DNA of 64,000 nucleotides from Microbacterium sp. MF43 (GCF_012847295.1 NZ_JABBDY010000002.1:372001-436000); one strand, 5' to 3'. Positions 8,961-18,446 are shown, counted from the first letter of the stretch. The notes: generated by a model from the letters alone, not told the origin. Translations and numbers: made by a program.

Positions 8961-10436
8961 TCAGCTCTCCGGGCTCGGAGTGGGCGTGGGGGGATGCAGA
9001 GCGGTCCGAACGAGCTCCTGGACGTAGGCATAGTCCGGCTCGTACTCGTCGATCCCGTTCTCGGGAGTGAGCTCGATCGTGGTGACCGGCTGCTCCTTCG
9101 CCTTCAGAGCGAGGTCCGCGAGGAAGGGGATGAGCGACTGCGGCAGATCGGTCTCGACGATGTCGGCGCCGGCGGCCGCGACATCCTGGAACCTCGTCAG
9201 AACCGTCTGCGGGGTGAACTGGGCCAGAATCGCCTGCTGCAGGATGCGCTGACGCTCCATCCGGTCGAAGTCGCTCGTCGTGTACCGCGAGCGCGCGTAC
9301 CACTGAGCGGTGTCACCGTTCATCCGCTGGGGTCCGGCCTCGATCCACCCCGTCGCCCACTCGTCGACGGGCTGGCCCTCATAGGCGGGTCCGCCGCCCT
9401 TCGGCAGGCGCTCCACGACATCGATCTCGACACCGCCGAGCGCGTCGATCAGGGACGCGAAGCCGTGCATGTCGACGAACACGTAATACGGGATCTCGAT
9501 CCCGAGGATTCCTTCCGCCGCGTCCTTGGTCGCCTCGATACCGGGAGCGGAGGAGTTGGCCACCGCGTCGGGATAGAGCGCGTCGCCGTCCTGACACACC
9601 TCGACCTCGGTCCGGAGCTGGTTGATGCCGCTCCCCCATCCGCAGTTCGGATCCGCGTGACCCTCGTGCCCGCTGGGGTAGCGGTCCTGCATCGGCCCTG
9701 CCGAGAACGGGAAGTTCGGCATGTCGCGCGGAATGCCTGTGATCGTCGTGGCGCCCGTCTCCGCATTGACCGAGACCACCGAGATGCTGTCGAAGCGCAT
9801 CGAGTCGCGCCCCTCCCCGCTGTCGGCTCCGAGCAGCAGGATGTTGTAGTACCCGTCAGAAGGGGGCACCGCCGGCCCTGTCGCCTCGAAGATCGCGCCG
9901 AGCGTCTCGCGCGTCGTGCCGACGGCGGATGCCGCGTATGCCGCCGTGCCGCTCGCCACCGTGAGAAGGACGACCGCGAGCGCCGCGATCCCGAACCGGG
10001 CCACGGGCCCCGCCTTGACCAGCCGGACGAGGCGGAGGGTGTCGATCGTGAGCACGATCCACAGCACCGCGTAGGCGATGAGCGCGCCCTGGATCAGCAG
10101 GAGCGGGAGAGGACGCAGCAGACTCAGCCACGCGGGCAGCCACGCGCCGGTCGCAAGGCTCAGCCCCGTCGTCGGCGCCAGCAGCGCGAAGAGGACCGTG
10201 ACGACGAGTCCCGCCCACAGCAGGAACGTCGAGACGATGCCGACGCGAGCGAGGCGACGGCTTCCCGCGACCGCCTGGGCCGAGCCCGGCATGAGGAAGT
10301 TGAGCACGACGAGCCACCATCCCCGCGCCGTCATCTGCGCACGGGACGCGGTGTCAGGGTGGCGCAGCGGGCGCTCCTCGACCACGCGCGGCGAGCGGCC
10401 ACCCGCGCCGATGCGCTGCGGGGTCATGACGGTCAC
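8961..10436 (-). CDS. LCP (LytR-CpsA-Psr) family wall-polymer ligase
   Basis: A 491-residue membrane protein. About four hydrophobic helices precede the extracellular LCP domain at about residue 190. The domain shows [54 protein letters not shown] and a [25 protein letters not shown] segment carrying the conserved arginines. LCP enzymes transfer lipid-linked glycopolymers onto peptidoglycan. The extra N-terminal helices and a Pro/Thr-rich tail set it apart from minimal LCP proteins. The GTG at 10436 overlaps the TGA of purE (GTGA); an ATG three codons further is an alternative. A similar purE/purK/LCP neighbourhood exists in mycobacteria (Rv3267 region). Confidence 0.92.
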   Translation of the reverse strand: MTVMTPQRIGAGGRSPRVVEERPLRHPDTASRAQMTARGWWLVVLNFLMPGSAQAVAGSRRLARVGIVSTFLLWAGLVVTVLFALLAPTTGLSLATGAWLPAWLSLLRPLPLLLIQGALIAYAVLWIVLTIDTLRLVRLVKAGPVARFGIAALAVVLLTVASGTAAYAASAVGTTRETLGAIFEATGPAVPPSDGYYNILLLGADSGEGRDSMRFDSISVVSVNAETGATTITGIPRDMPNFPFSAGPMQDRYPSGHEGHADPNCGWGSGINQLRTEVEVCQDGDALYPDAVANSSAPGIEATKDAAEGILGIEIPYYVFVDMHGFASLIDALGGVEIDVVERLPKGGGPAYEGQPVDEWATGWIEAGPQRMNGDTAQWYARSRYTTSDFDRMERQRILQQAILAQFTPQTVLTRFQDVAAAGADIVETDLPQSLIPFLADLALKAKEQPVTTIELTPENGIDEYEPDYAYVQELVRTALHPPTPTPSPES

Positions 10437-10948
10437 AGGGACTCCTTGAGCCGCCGGTTCTTGTCCTCGACCTGCGCCTCCAGCTCGCGGGCGTATTGCT
10501 CGATGCGCTCGGCGAGAGCGGGATCCGAGGCGCCGAGGATGCGGGCGGCGAGCAGCCCGGCGTTCTTGGCGCCGTTGATCGACACGGTGGCGACGGGGAT
10601 CCCGGCCGGCATCTGCACGATGCTCAGCAGAGAGTCCAAGCCGTCCAGCGTCGACAGCTGCACCGGCACGCCGATGACGGGGACCGCGGTCACCGATGCG
10701 AGCATTCCGGGGAGGTGGGCGGCGCCGCCTGCGCCGGCGACGATCGCCTTGAGTCCGCGCGAACGAGCCTCACGGCCGTAGCGCATGAGCTTGTCGGGCG
10801 TGCGGTGGGCGGAGACGACCTCGACCTCGTGGGCCACGCCGAAGTCGGTCAGCACCTGCGAGGCGTCGCTCATGACGCGCCAGTCGGAGTCGGAACCCAT
10901 CACGACGCCGACGAGCGGCATGTCCGAGGAATGCAGGGGGCGAGTCAC
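10433..10948 (-). CDS. purE: N5-carboxyaminoimidazole ribonucleotide mutase
   Basis: A 171-residue class I PurE that converts N5-CAIR to CAIR in purine biosynthesis. Visible are the ligand loop VVMGSDSDW, the [12 protein letters not shown] motif with the catalytic His, [14 protein letters not shown] and VPVIGVPVQ. The length is normal for PurE with a slightly extended C-terminus. The GTG start at 10948 is supported by a TAGCCT box exactly 6 nt upstream, which predicts a leaderless message; an ATG at 10921 would give the shorter form. purK lies just upstream on the same strand but behind a hairpin. Confidence 0.96.
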   Translation of the reverse strand: MTRPLHSSDMPLVGVVMGSDSDWRVMSDASQVLTDFGVAHEVEVVSAHRTPDKLMRYGREARSRGLKAIVAGAGGAAHLPGMLASVTAVPVIGVPVQLSTLDGLDSLLSIVQMPAGIPVATVSINGAKNAGLLAARILGASDPALAERIEQYARELEAQVEDKNRRLKESL

Positions 10949-10954
10949 CCGTCA

Positions 10955-10960
10955 AGGCTA
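10955..10960 (-). promoter_or_regulatory. -10 box of purE (leaderless)
   Basis: TAGCCT is followed by 6 nt (TGACGG) and then the GTG of purE. The same TGACGG spacer occurs before trpS. Confidence 0.5.
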
Positions 10961-10993
10961 GGGGCCCAGGCTGGAAGATCCCCGCAACGGCGC

Positions 10994-11015
10994 GGCCGGG
11001 CATCCGATCCCGGCC
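10994..11015 (-). terminator. Hairpin after purK
   Basis: A perfect 7-bp stem GGCCGGG/CCCGGCC with an 8-nt loop lies just 3' of the purK stop. There is no U-run. Confidence 0.45.
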
Positions 11016-11023
11016 CGTCGGAA

Positions 11024-12160
11024 TCAGTCCAGGAAGACGGATGCCGCCGCTCTGGCCCGGTAGGTGACGTCATCCAGGTCGTCGCCCGCGACGTTGACGT
11101 GGCCTACCTTGCGACCGGGGCGAGGCGCCTTGCCGTACGTGTGCACCTTGGCGTCCGGATGCTCCGCCATCGCGGCGGCGAATCGGGCATCGAGGGAACC
11201 CTGTGCAGGCCCGCCGAGGATGTTCACCATGACCGACCACGGCGCGCGCGCCGTCGTGTCCCCGAGCGGAAGATCGAGCACGGCACGCAGGTGCTGCTCG
11301 AACTGGCCGGTGACCGCGCCGTCCTGGCTCCAGTGGCCGCTGTTGTGCGGCCGCATCGCCAGCTCGTTGACGAGCAGTCGCTCGTCGGTCGTCTCGAACA
11401 GCTCGACGGCGAGCATGCCCGTCACGTCGAGCCCCTCGGCGATGCGCACGCCGATCTCAGCCGCGACCTGCCGCAGTCGCTCGCCGGCGTGCGGGGCCGG
11501 GGCGAGCACTTCGGCGCACACCCCGTCTCGCTGCACGGTCTCGACGACGGGGTAGACGGCAGTGTCGCCGGAGGGGCGCCGGGCGACCTGCTGGGCGAGC
11601 TCGCGCGAGAAATCGACGAGCTCCTCCACGAGCAGCGCTCCCCCGCGTGCGTCCTCGGCGAGCGTGGCGAACCAGTCGTCTGCCTCGGTCGCGGCTCCGA
11701 CGACGCGAACACCCTTGCCGTCGTACCCACCGCGCGGCGTCTTCACGACGGCTCGGCCGCCGTGATCATCCAGGAACGCCTGCAGTTGGTCGGCGTCGGT
11801 CACCGCGGCCCAGTCCGGCTGAGGCATCCCGAGTTCGGCGAGGCGGGCGCGCATGACCAGTTTGTCCTGCGCGTGCTTCAGCGCCTCGGGACCGGGGCGC
11901 ACCGCGACACCGGCATCGACCAGTGCGGCGAGGACGTCCTGCGGAACATGCTCGTGGTCGAAGGTCACGACGTCCACCTCCCGCGCGAAGGCGAGGACGC
12001 GCCCGACGTCGCGGTAGTCGCCGACCGCCGAGGCGGCGAGTGAGGCCGCCATGTTCGCTTCCTCTGCGAGAACCCGCAGCTCGACTCCGAGCTCGACCGC
12101 AGGGGCGATCATCATGCGGGCGAGTTGACCGCCTCCGACCACTCCGACACGCAGCGCCAT
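11024..12160 (-). CDS. purK: N5-carboxyaminoimidazole ribonucleotide synthase
   Basis: A 378-residue ATP-grasp enzyme that makes N5-CAIR from AIR, bicarbonate and ATP, feeding PurE. It opens with MALRVGVVGGGQLARMM, the PurK signature, and shows the ATP-grasp elements VVKTPRGGYDGKGV, EELVDFSRELAQQV, AVYPVVETVQRDGVC and NELAMRPHNSGHWS. The start at 12160 is set by the family N-terminus and by an upstream AGAAAGGTG ribosome-binding site; a longer frame to 12190 is unlikely. Confidence 0.97.
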   Translation of the reverse strand: MALRVGVVGGGQLARMMIAPAVELGVELRVLAEEANMAASLAASAVGDYRDVGRVLAFAREVDVVTFDHEHVPQDVLAALVDAGVAVRPGPEALKHAQDKLVMRARLAELGMPQPDWAAVTDADQLQAFLDDHGGRAVVKTPRGGYDGKGVRVVGAATEADDWFATLAEDARGGALLVEELVDFSRELAQQVARRPSGDTAVYPVVETVQRDGVCAEVLAPAPHAGERLRQVAAEIGVRIAEGLDVTGMLAVELFETTDERLLVNELAMRPHNSGHWSQDGAVTGQFEQHLRAVLDLPLGDTTARAPWSVMVNILGGPAQGSLDARFAAAMAEHPDAKVHTYGKAPRPGRKVGHVNVAGDDLDDVTYRARAAASVFLD

Positions 12161-12217
12161 TCCGTCACCTTTCTCCCGACACTCCATCATCCCGCACGCC
12201 CGCGCGGCGTAACGGCG

Positions 12218-12784
12218 TCATCTCGTGCCGGGAAGCGGAGGAGGTGGAGGCAGCGGCGGCTGCGCGTCGCGGTGCGCAAGGATCTGGTTCACCTCGACCT
12301 GGTCGACGAGCGCCTCGTGCACGAGCTCGACGCTGGGCACGTTCGCCAACCGCAGCGGCGGCTCCACGCCGTTGGAAAGCGTGAGCGTCCCCGTCCGCCA
12401 CAGGCGTTGCAGGACTCCACGGCGAATCTGGATCGAGTAGCCGCGCACGTGCGACATCTCGCGGTGGCGACTCGCGAGGATCCCCGAACGCTCGATCACG
12501 CGGCGGGTGGTGATCGTGTAGACGTGCGCCCACCAGGAGAGGAAGGGGAGGAGGACGAGCACGAAGACCACGACACCGGCGGCCACGACCAGCATCCAGT
12601 CCTCGAAGGGGGCGGGCAGGTTCCCGTAGAAGTACCCGCACGCGCCGGCGACGAGGATGAGGACGACCGCCGACCAGGTCAGTCGACGCGCGTGACTGCG
12701 GAACCGGGCGACGCGCAGCTCGGGCGTCGGAGCGCCCGGAGCGGGGGCGTAGGGCCTCCCGCCGTAGCTGATCGGCTGCGTCAT
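12218..12784 (-). CDS. PH-domain (YdbS-like, bPH2) membrane protein
   Basis: A 188-residue protein. A Pro-rich N-terminus is followed by two transmembrane helices (LTWSAVVLILVAGACGYFYGNL and MLVVAAGVVVFVLVLLPFL). A cytoplasmic bacterial PH-like domain follows (YTITTRRVIERSGILASRHREMSHVRGYSIQI...LTLSNGV), then a poly-proline tail. The order TTRRVI...R...I.L..V is the usual bPH2 pattern. It sits between purK and birA, as the Rv3278c homologue does in mycobacteria. Function is unknown; these proteins are thought to organise membrane complexes. The start at 12784 was chosen over 12826 by the family N-terminus. Confidence 0.85.
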   Translation of the reverse strand: MTQPISYGGRPYAPAPGAPTPELRVARFRSHARRLTWSAVVLILVAGACGYFYGNLPAPFEDWMLVVAAGVVVFVLVLLPFLSWWAHVYTITTRRVIERSGILASRHREMSHVRGYSIQIRRGVLQRLWRTGTLTLSNGVEPPLRLANVPSVELVHEALVDQVEVNQILAHRDAQPPLPPPPPLPGTR

Positions 12785-12854
12785 GCTCCCATTGTGCGGC
12801 TCACGCTGCCCACAGCGCCCACGCACCGCCGTTCGGCGTCATGGAGGGGCGGGA

Positions 12855-13652
12855 TCAGCGGACGTGGACGACGTCGCCCGCCGAGACCACGCTCTCGAAC
12901 TCGGAGTCCCGCACCACGACGAGCCTGCCGTCCGGGTCGATCCGCTGCGCCCGCCCCCGAAGAGTCTCGCCATCGGGGAGGGACACGACGACCTCGCTTC
13001 CGAGTGTCGAGCAGAGGACCTCCACCTCGGCGAGGACTCCGGCTGCCGCCGCGTTTCCTCGCGCGGCCACGAGCGCGTCGAGCTGCTCGTCGAGCGCGGT
13101 GAGGTAATCCGCGATCAGGCGGTCATCATCAGCCTCCTGGCCGATCGCCTGGAAGGACGTCGCCGTCTCGACCGGGAGATCCGTGCGAGGCATCCGCGTG
13201 TTGACGCCCGAGCCGATCACGATGACATCGGGGTGCCCCGGCACCACTTCCGCGAGGATGCCGCACACCTTCGCCCCGTCGAGCAGAACGTCGTTCGGCC
13301 ACTTGAGCCGCGCCTCGTGGGCGGTGCCGATCAGCTGGGCGCCGATGGCGCGCGTCATGGCGGCGCCGGCTACGAGGGGGATCCATCCGCGGCTCGCGGG
13401 CGGGATCGCCGACACGCGCACCACCATCGAGATGGCGAGGGCTGTGCCGGGGGGCGTGACCCATGACCGATCCAGCCGCCCCCGCCCCGCGCGCTGATCC
13501 GTGGTCAGGAGCACCGAGAGGTGAGGCCACTCGTCCGGGGCCTCCGTCACGTGACGGATGACGTCGGCATTCGTCGACTCGGTCGTCTCCACGACCTGCA
13601 CGCGCGGACTCACGTGCGCCGCCAGGGGGTATCCGTGCTCGGGGATCGCCAT
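12855..13652 (-). CDS. birA: Biotin-[acetyl-CoA-carboxylase] ligase
   Basis: A 265-residue biotin protein ligase without the N-terminal DNA-binding domain of E. coli BirA, so catalytic only. It activates biotin to biotinyl-AMP and modifies the carrier-domain lysine. Motifs are VVETTESTNAD, the biotin loop TTDQRAGRGRLDRSW, ARLKWPNDVLLDGAKVCGILAE and a C-terminal SH3-like segment (LPDGETLRGRAQRIDPDGRLVV). The ATG at 13652 has a TAGCGT box 7 nt upstream; a GTG at 13661 is an alternative. Its obvious client, the AccA3 carrier domain, is encoded 10 kb away, and the carboxyltransferase AccD is divergent beyond the next gene. Confidence 0.95.
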   Translation of the reverse strand: MAIPEHGYPLAAHVSPRVQVVETTESTNADVIRHVTEAPDEWPHLSVLLTTDQRAGRGRLDRSWVTPPGTALAISMVVRVSAIPPASRGWIPLVAGAAMTRAIGAQLIGTAHEARLKWPNDVLLDGAKVCGILAEVVPGHPDVIVIGSGVNTRMPRTDLPVETATSFQAIGQEADDDRLIADYLTALDEQLDALVAARGNAAAAGVLAEVEVLCSTLGSEVVVSLPDGETLRGRAQRIDPDGRLVVVRDSEFESVVSAGDVVHVR

Positions 13653-13659
13653 GCCGCTC

Positions 13660-13665
13660 ACGCTA
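13660..13665 (-). promoter_or_regulatory. -10 box of birA (leaderless)
   Basis: TAGCGT lies 7 nt before the ATG at 13652 and is the reason for preferring that start. Confidence 0.4.
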
Positions 13666-13673
13666 CCGGGAGG

Positions 13674-15854
13674 TCACCTGTTGCGCAGGCCGGTGTAGTA
13701 CGTCCAGAGCCGCCGGGAGCCGTACCTGACCTCATACCAGACCCGCTGACTCTCGAGTTGCTCGAGGATCACTCCCGCGGGGATCGTGACGACGGCAGGT
13801 CCTCCGGGCGATGATCGCAGGACGGATGCCGTACGCGTGACCATCTGTTCGACAGGGTAGCTCGCCGCGGTTCCGAAGCTCCCGTTGAAGTGGGAGTACA
13901 CCGCGCGTGAGATCGCTCGGAATGCCGCTGTCGGCGGCGCATTGTCGCCGACGATAGACAGGATGTACGAGTGCCTTGCGCCGTTGACGATCGCCGTGTC
14001 CCCCTGGAGGAGCCCGGACGCCACCCAGAGCGCGCCGGGCTTGCTCGCCTGAGGTACTCCCGGTGGTATGCCTGATGCGATCCGCGACCGCCCGATCTGA
14101 GACCGCATGTGGTTGATCAGCAGGTCGGAGTACGGCTTGACCAGGATGGATCGATTCGCGAGCCGCTCCATCAGCCATGCCAGGTCGTTCGTGGTCGTGC
14201 GATTTCCGGCATAGAGGACACTCGTCCCAGGCGGCACCGATCCGTACACGGTGTTGGTGAATCCGGCCGCCCGGATCATCCGGTTCAGCTCTGCGATCCC
14301 GATCCAGTGGACGATGTCGGTGTGGCAGAAGTTGTCGGAAACGTGGATCATCACCTGGATGCATGTGCCGAGTGACACCCCGGAGCGAAGCGTCGAGTTC
14401 AGCGATACGCGACCTTGCTCGACTCGCTCGAGAACCGCCCAGGCGGCGAAGATCTTCATCATGCTCGCCGGCTCGCGGCGGATTCCGCCACCGATACTCA
14501 CGGCCTCTGAGAGACCGCCGATCTGGCGGACCGTCACGCTGTAGACGCCCTGATACGACGAGAGCGTCGACTGGATTGCGGACGACAGCGCGTTCTGTCG
14601 CCTGGTCTTCTCGGCTGAGCAGTACGTGTTCGAGGCGACGGCCGCACTGAGACTGTTGGCGTCGCCCACGAGAGTCACACGTGCGCGTGACGCGGTGAGG
14701 TCCTTCGCCACGACATCGTGCACGCATTCGTAGAGGGAGTAATAGAGGGGCTGCCGGGTGACGGATGCCACACCTGCCGCCACCGCGACGTCCCACGCAC
14801 GCCACGGATTCACGAGGAACGACGTCGTGCGTCCGACACCCGCGATGCGCGCTATCACCGTGGCCAGGTTGAAGCGGTCCGCGTTCACGTGGCTGCTCAC
14901 CGCAAACCCCGCCCCCCGCAGGCCCGCCTCGTACGCGCTGGACATTGCGCTGCCCCGTACGAGGACGACAGATGTCGTGCCGGCGGCGCGAAGCGCGGCG
15001 ATGACCTCGGGAGTGGGTGCGACGTTCCCGTTGACCGCGAGCATCTTCTTGCCAGCCGTCGCGGCGAGCGTGGCAGCGAGCGGGAGGTCGAAGATCGTTC
15101 CGGCTCCGGCCAGATAGACCGTGTCAGCTCCTGCGGTGCCGGCTGCGAACATAGACTGCGCGGTCTCGTACACGGACGCACCGCCGAACCGGCGGACGTC
15201 ACTGGTCACCGTTCGGGCAATGGACACGACGGCGTCGGTGACGAACGCCGTCCCTCCGACAACCAGGATCGTGGTCGGCGCGAGGCGCTGCAACTCCGTA
15301 CGGACCGCCGCAGGAATCCCTGCCGGCTGGACATACAACATGGCGGCGTCGAGCTCTGCGGCCAGGCCGGCCGCCGCTGCGGCGAACACGGGATACGCGG
15401 CGGATGTCAGGATGACGTGGTCGGCGCCGTTGGGAAAAGTCGCCTTGGACGCGTTGATCGCTGAGATATAGGCGTCTGGACTCGTGATGATCCGTGACGC
15501 CGCCGGGACAGGCGCCGCAAGTGCCTCAGCCGTCAGCGCATCGTCACGGGCGACGTCCTGCTCCTGCTCGGACTGCTCTTGTGTCTGCTCGGGCTCCCGC
15601 GCGGCGCCCGGGGAGGGTGTCGGTGTCGGAGTCGGTGTCGGTGTCGGAGTCGGAGTCGGCTGAGCTCCCGCACCGGCGCCCTCGCCGCTTGGAATCGGCG
15701 TAACCGTGGGCGTCGGCGACTGTCCGCCGGACTCGTCCGTTGCCGATGAAGCGATGCCGTCAGACGCCTGCGCGATCGAGTACTCGGTCGCCAGAGGCAT
15801 CAGCAACCCGAAGACGGCCGCGAACGCGGCTACACGCACAATTCGACTCTTCAC
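13674..15854 (-). CDS. Secreted cell-wall-binding (CWB2) / class A beta-lactamase-like fusion
   Basis: A 726-residue protein with four parts. A signal peptide (RIVRVAAFAAVFGLLMPLATEYSIAQA) is followed by a Pro-Thr linker. Residues about 120-430 look like cell-wall-binding repeats type 2 (TTILVVGGTAFVTDAVV, VVLVRGSAMSSAYEAGL, VTLVGDANSLSAAV). Residues about 440-650 form a serine beta-lactamase-like fold with SMMK (S about 464), SDN and KPG in place of KTG. A C-terminal SH3-like segment completes it. The SxxK/SDN/KxG triad suggests an active penicillin-recognising or D-Ala esterase enzyme tethered to the wall. The GTG at 15854 has AAGGA upstream; a GTG four codons earlier is possible. Confidence 0.78.
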   Translation of the reverse strand: MKSRIVRVAAFAAVFGLLMPLATEYSIAQASDGIASSATDESGGQSPTPTVTPIPSGEGAGAGAQPTPTPTPTPTPTPTPSPGAAREPEQTQEQSEQEQDVARDDALTAEALAAPVPAASRIITSPDAYISAINASKATFPNGADHVILTSAAYPVFAAAAAGLAAELDAAMLYVQPAGIPAAVRTELQRLAPTTILVVGGTAFVTDAVVSIARTVTSDVRRFGGASVYETAQSMFAAGTAGADTVYLAGAGTIFDLPLAATLAATAGKKMLAVNGNVAPTPEVIAALRAAGTTSVVLVRGSAMSSAYEAGLRGAGFAVSSHVNADRFNLATVIARIAGVGRTTSFLVNPWRAWDVAVAAGVASVTRQPLYYSLYECVHDVVAKDLTASRARVTLVGDANSLSAAVASNTYCSAEKTRRQNALSSAIQSTLSSYQGVYSVTVRQIGGLSEAVSIGGGIRREPASMMKIFAAWAVLERVEQGRVSLNSTLRSGVSLGTCIQVMIHVSDNFCHTDIVHWIGIAELNRMIRAAGFTNTVYGSVPPGTSVLYAGNRTTTNDLAWLMERLANRSILVKPYSDLLINHMRSQIGRSRIASGIPPGVPQASKPGALWVASGLLQGDTAIVNGARHSYILSIVGDNAPPTAAFRAISRAVYSHFNGSFGTAASYPVEQMVTRTASVLRSSPGGPAVVTIPAGVILEQLESQRVWYEVRYGSRRLWTYYTGLRNR
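15605..15660 (-). repeat. Pro-Thr coding repeat
   Basis: Repeated units of about 6 nt (minus strand, ACACCG / ACTCCG) encode a run of Thr-Pro dipeptides linking the signal peptide to the wall-binding domain. Confidence 0.7.
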
Positions 15855-15978
15855 AACATCCTTCACACCAGTATCGTCCTGTCCCCGACGCCGACGATAG
15901 CCCGAGGGTCCGCCGCGCGGCATGAGAGCGACATGAGATTTCGGCTTCTGCACACCACGCTTCGTTTCGTGGATCGCG

Positions 15979-15994
15979 GATGCCGCGGCATCCC
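15979..15994. repeat. Palindrome GGATGCCGCGGCATCC, copy 1
   Basis: A perfect 16-bp palindrome in the divergent spacer between the secreted fusion protein and accD. The same 16-mer recurs at 25498 and 32134. Confidence 0.75.
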
Positions 15995-16065
15995 CCGACT
16001 CCCACCGACAGTCGATGCCGCTTCCCCTTGTGCAAACCCTCCAACCCGTCGCGAGAGCCCGCCGA

Positions 16066-16071
16066 TAGGGT
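16066..16071 (+). promoter_or_regulatory. -10 box of accD (leaderless)
   Basis: TAGGGT lies 7 nt before the GTG at 16079. Confidence 0.45.
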
Positions 16072-16078
16072 GGAACGC

Positions 16079-17668
16079 GTGACCGATCAGCCCGACCTCT
16101 TCACGACCGCCGGCAAGATCGCCGACCTCCGCGCGCGCTATCAGGAGGCCGTCCTCGACGCCGAGGCCGTCGCCAAGCAGAAGCAGCACGCGAAGGGGAA
16201 GGGCACGGCCCGCGAGCGCATCGAACTGCTCGTCGACCCCGGCAGCTTCGTCGAACTCGACGAGTACGTGCGACACCGCACGACCGCGTTCGGCATGGAC
16301 AAGTCGCGCCCCTACGGCGACTCGGTCGTCACGGGTGTCGGCACCATCCACGGTCGCACCGTGGCGGTGTACTCGCAGGACTTCTCCACGTTCGGCGGCT
16401 CGCTCGGCGAGGTCGCCGGCGAGAAGATCATCAAGGTCATGGAGTTCGCGCTGCGCAGCGGCATCCCGATCGTGGGAATCCTCGACTCCGGCGGCGCGCG
16501 CATCCAGGAGGGCGTCGTCGCGCTGGGCAAGTACGGCGAGATCTTCCGCCTGAACACCCAGGCCTCGGGCGTGATCCCCCAGATCTCGATCATCATGGGC
16601 CCCGCAGCGGGCGGCGCCGTCTACTCGCCCGCCCTGACCGACTTCGTCGTGATGGTCGACAAGACGAGCCAGATGTTCGTCACCGGACCCGACGTCATCA
16701 AGACCGTGACCGGCGAGGACGTCGGCATGGAGGAGCTCGGCGGCGCTCACACCCACAACACCCGGTCGGGCGTCGCCCATTACCTCGCGGAGGACGAGGA
16801 CGACGCGATCGACTACGTCCGAACCATGCTGGGGTTCCTGCCCGACAACAACATGGCCGAACTCCCGGTCTACGAGAGCGGGTTCGAGTTCGAGACGACG
16901 GATGCCGATCGCGCCCTCAACGCCATCATCCCCGACTCCGCCAACCAGCCCTACGACATCCACCAGGTCATCCGCGGCATCGTCGACGCCGAGGACTTCC
17001 TCGAGGTCCAGCCGCTGTTCGCCCCCAACATCGTGATCGGCTTCGGCCGCATCGAAGGTCGCTCGGTCGGCATCATCGCCAACCAGCCCTCGCAGATGGC
17101 CGGAACGCTCAACATCGAGGCCGGCGAGAAGGCCAGCCGCTTCGTGCGATTCTGCGACGCCTTCTCCATCCCCATCGTGACCCTGGTCGACGTGCCCGGC
17201 TACCTTCCCGGCACCGACCAGGAGTGGACCGGGGTCATCCGCCGCGGCGCCAAGCTTCTCTACGCGTACGCCGAGGCCACCGTGCCGCTCGTCACCGTCA
17301 TCCTTCGCAAGGCATATGGCGGCGCGTACATCGTGATGGGCTCGAAGCAGCTCGGCGCCGACATCAACCTCGCGTGGCCGACCGCCGAGATCGCGGTCAT
17401 GGGCGGACAGGGTGCGGTCAACATCCTCTACCGCGGCGAGATCCAGCGTGCCGAGCAGGCTGGTGAGGATGTCGCGGCGGTCCGCACGCGGCTCGCCAAC
17501 GAGTACACGTACAACGTCGCCTCGCCGTTCCTCGCGGCCGAGCGCGGCGAGCTGGACGGGATCATCGAACCGGCGCAGACTCGCGTGTCGATCGCGAAGG
17601 CCCTGCGCGCGCTGCGAGGCAAGCGTGCGAGCCTCCCGCCCAAGAAGCACGGGAACATCCCGCTGTGA
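16079..17668 (+). CDS. accD: Acyl-CoA carboxylase carboxyltransferase (beta) subunit
   Basis: A 529-residue carboxyltransferase subunit of the AccD5/PccB type. It transfers the carboxyl group from carboxybiotin to acetyl- or propionyl-CoA. The N-half crotonase fold shows [39 protein letters not shown] and [17 protein letters not shown]. The C-half shows [35 protein letters not shown] and [14 protein letters not shown]. The start at 16079 follows the -10 box; the open frame back to 15980 has no support. It is coupled to accE by a GTGA overlap, and the biotinylated partner AccA3 is encoded at 23.6 kb, as in mycobacteria (accD5-accE5...accA3). Confidence 0.96.
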   Translation: MTDQPDLFTTAGKIADLRARYQEAVLDAEAVAKQKQHAKGKGTARERIELLVDPGSFVELDEYVRHRTTAFGMDKSRPYGDSVVTGVGTIHGRTVAVYSQDFSTFGGSLGEVAGEKIIKVMEFALRSGIPIVGILDSGGARIQEGVVALGKYGEIFRLNTQASGVIPQISIIMGPAAGGAVYSPALTDFVVMVDKTSQMFVTGPDVIKTVTGEDVGMEELGGAHTHNTRSGVAHYLAEDEDDAIDYVRTMLGFLPDNNMAELPVYESGFEFETTDADRALNAIIPDSANQPYDIHQVIRGIVDAEDFLEVQPLFAPNIVIGFGRIEGRSVGIIANQPSQMAGTLNIEAGEKASRFVRFCDAFSIPIVTLVDVPGYLPGTDQEWTGVIRRGAKLLYAYAEATVPLVTVILRKAYGGAYIVMGSKQLGADINLAWPTAEIAVMGGQGAVNILYRGEIQRAEQAGEDVAAVRTRLANEYTYNVASPFLAAERGELDGIIEPAQTRVSIAKALRALRGKRASLPPKKHGNIPL

Positions 17669-17895
17669 CGATCGCGGGAGACGACGCCGCGGGCGTCCGG
17701 ATCGACGTCCTGCGCGGCACGCCGAACGAGGAGGAGTTGGCGGCCCTCCTCGCGGTCGTCACCGAGGCGTACACCGGCGAGGCCGCCGAGGCCGTCGCCG
17801 ATGACAACACGTCTCGCACCGCCTGGTCGCTGAGCCAGCGCGATCTCCGTCAGCCCCTCCGCCGAGAGCTCGGCTGGGGTCGCTACGGCGGTTGA
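17665..17895 (+). CDS. accE: Acyl-CoA carboxylase epsilon subunit
   Basis: A 76-residue protein. It has the AccE pattern: a short N-terminal segment ([22 protein letters not shown]) and a C-terminal Trp-containing stretch ([16 protein letters not shown]...GWGRYGG). In Actinobacteria this subunit bridges the alpha and beta subunits and raises activity. GTG overlaps the accD stop by four bases. Its TGA stop is made by the first bases of the downstream 76-bp repeat array, so the array may have set the present C-terminus. Confidence 0.9.
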   Translation: MTIAGDDAAGVRIDVLRGTPNEEELAALLAVVTEAYTGEAAEAVADDNTSRTAWSLSQRDLRQPLRRELGWGRYGG

Positions 17896-18194
17896 GCGGT
17901 TCCGTCCGCTCAGCCGGCGCAGCCGGTCGTCGAGTGCCGCCGCAGGCGGTGTATCGAGACGCGGCGGTTGAGCGGTTCCGTCCGCTCAGCCGGCGCAGCC
18001 GGTCGTCGAGTGCCGCCGCAGGCGGTGTATCGAGACGCGGCGGTTGAGCGGTTCCGTCCGCTCAGCCGGCGCAGCCGGTCGTCGAGTGCCGCCGCAGGCG
18101 GTGTATCGAGACGCGGCGGTTGAGCGGTTCCGTCCGCTCAGCCGGCGCAGCCGGTCGTCGAGTGCCGCCGCAGGCGGTGTATCGAGACGCGGGC
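17891..18194. repeat. Four tandem copies of a 76-bp unit
   Basis: Units start at 17891, 17967, 18043 and 18119 and look identical. Each contains a perfect hairpin TGAGCGG-TTCCGT-CCGCTCA and a second one CCGCC-GCA-GGCGG. 76 is not divisible by three, so the open frames across it are not a repeated protein. The first unit includes the accE stop codon. It lies between convergent genes. Confidence 0.93.
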
Positions 18195-18330
18195 GAGGGG
18201 ATTCGCAAGATGTCCCCCGAAATACCTACAGACGCATGTCTTGCAGCGCGGCGATACTTGAATCGCTGGAACGCTTCTGCGTTCGGCTGACTCGCTCTCC
18301 GCCCTGCGGTAGATCCGAGCTCAGCCACGC

Positions 18331-18353
18331 GGACTGTTTTCGGGTAACAGTCC
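18331..18353. terminator. Hairpin GGACTGTT/AACAGTCC
   Basis: A perfect 8-bp stem with a 7-nt loop between convergent genes. Confidence 0.5.
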
Positions 18354-18356
18354 GCC

Positions 18357-18391
18357 AGGCGAGGGGCGGGCGGCTTCGCCGCCCCTCGCCT
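18357..18391. terminator. Strong 13-bp hairpin
   Basis: A perfect 13-bp stem (AGGCGAGGGGCGG pairs with CCGCCCCTCGCCT) with a 9-nt loop. It is the best candidate for a bidirectional terminator between accE and the kinase-associated gene. Confidence 0.6.
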
Positions 18392-18403
18392 CCTCCCGAC
18401 CAC

Positions 18404-18446
18404 CGCTCCCCGTTTCGGTTCCCCTCCCCCACCGACACGGGGAGCG
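18404..18446. other. 10-bp hairpin CGCTCCCCGT/ACGGGGAGCG
   Basis: A perfect 10-bp stem around a pyrimidine-rich 23-nt loop, the third strong hairpin in 120 bp. Confidence 0.5.

Noticed and set aside
7750-9303. N-terminal extension of the LGFP-repeat protein by about 500 codons
   Set aside because: It lies out of frame within the glycosyltransferase and LCP genes on the same strand and lacks motifs; the signal peptide at 7749 marks the true start.
17891-18194. CRISPR or a repeated-peptide gene in the 76-bp array
   Set aside because: There are no spacers, and a 76-bp period shifts the frame at every unit.
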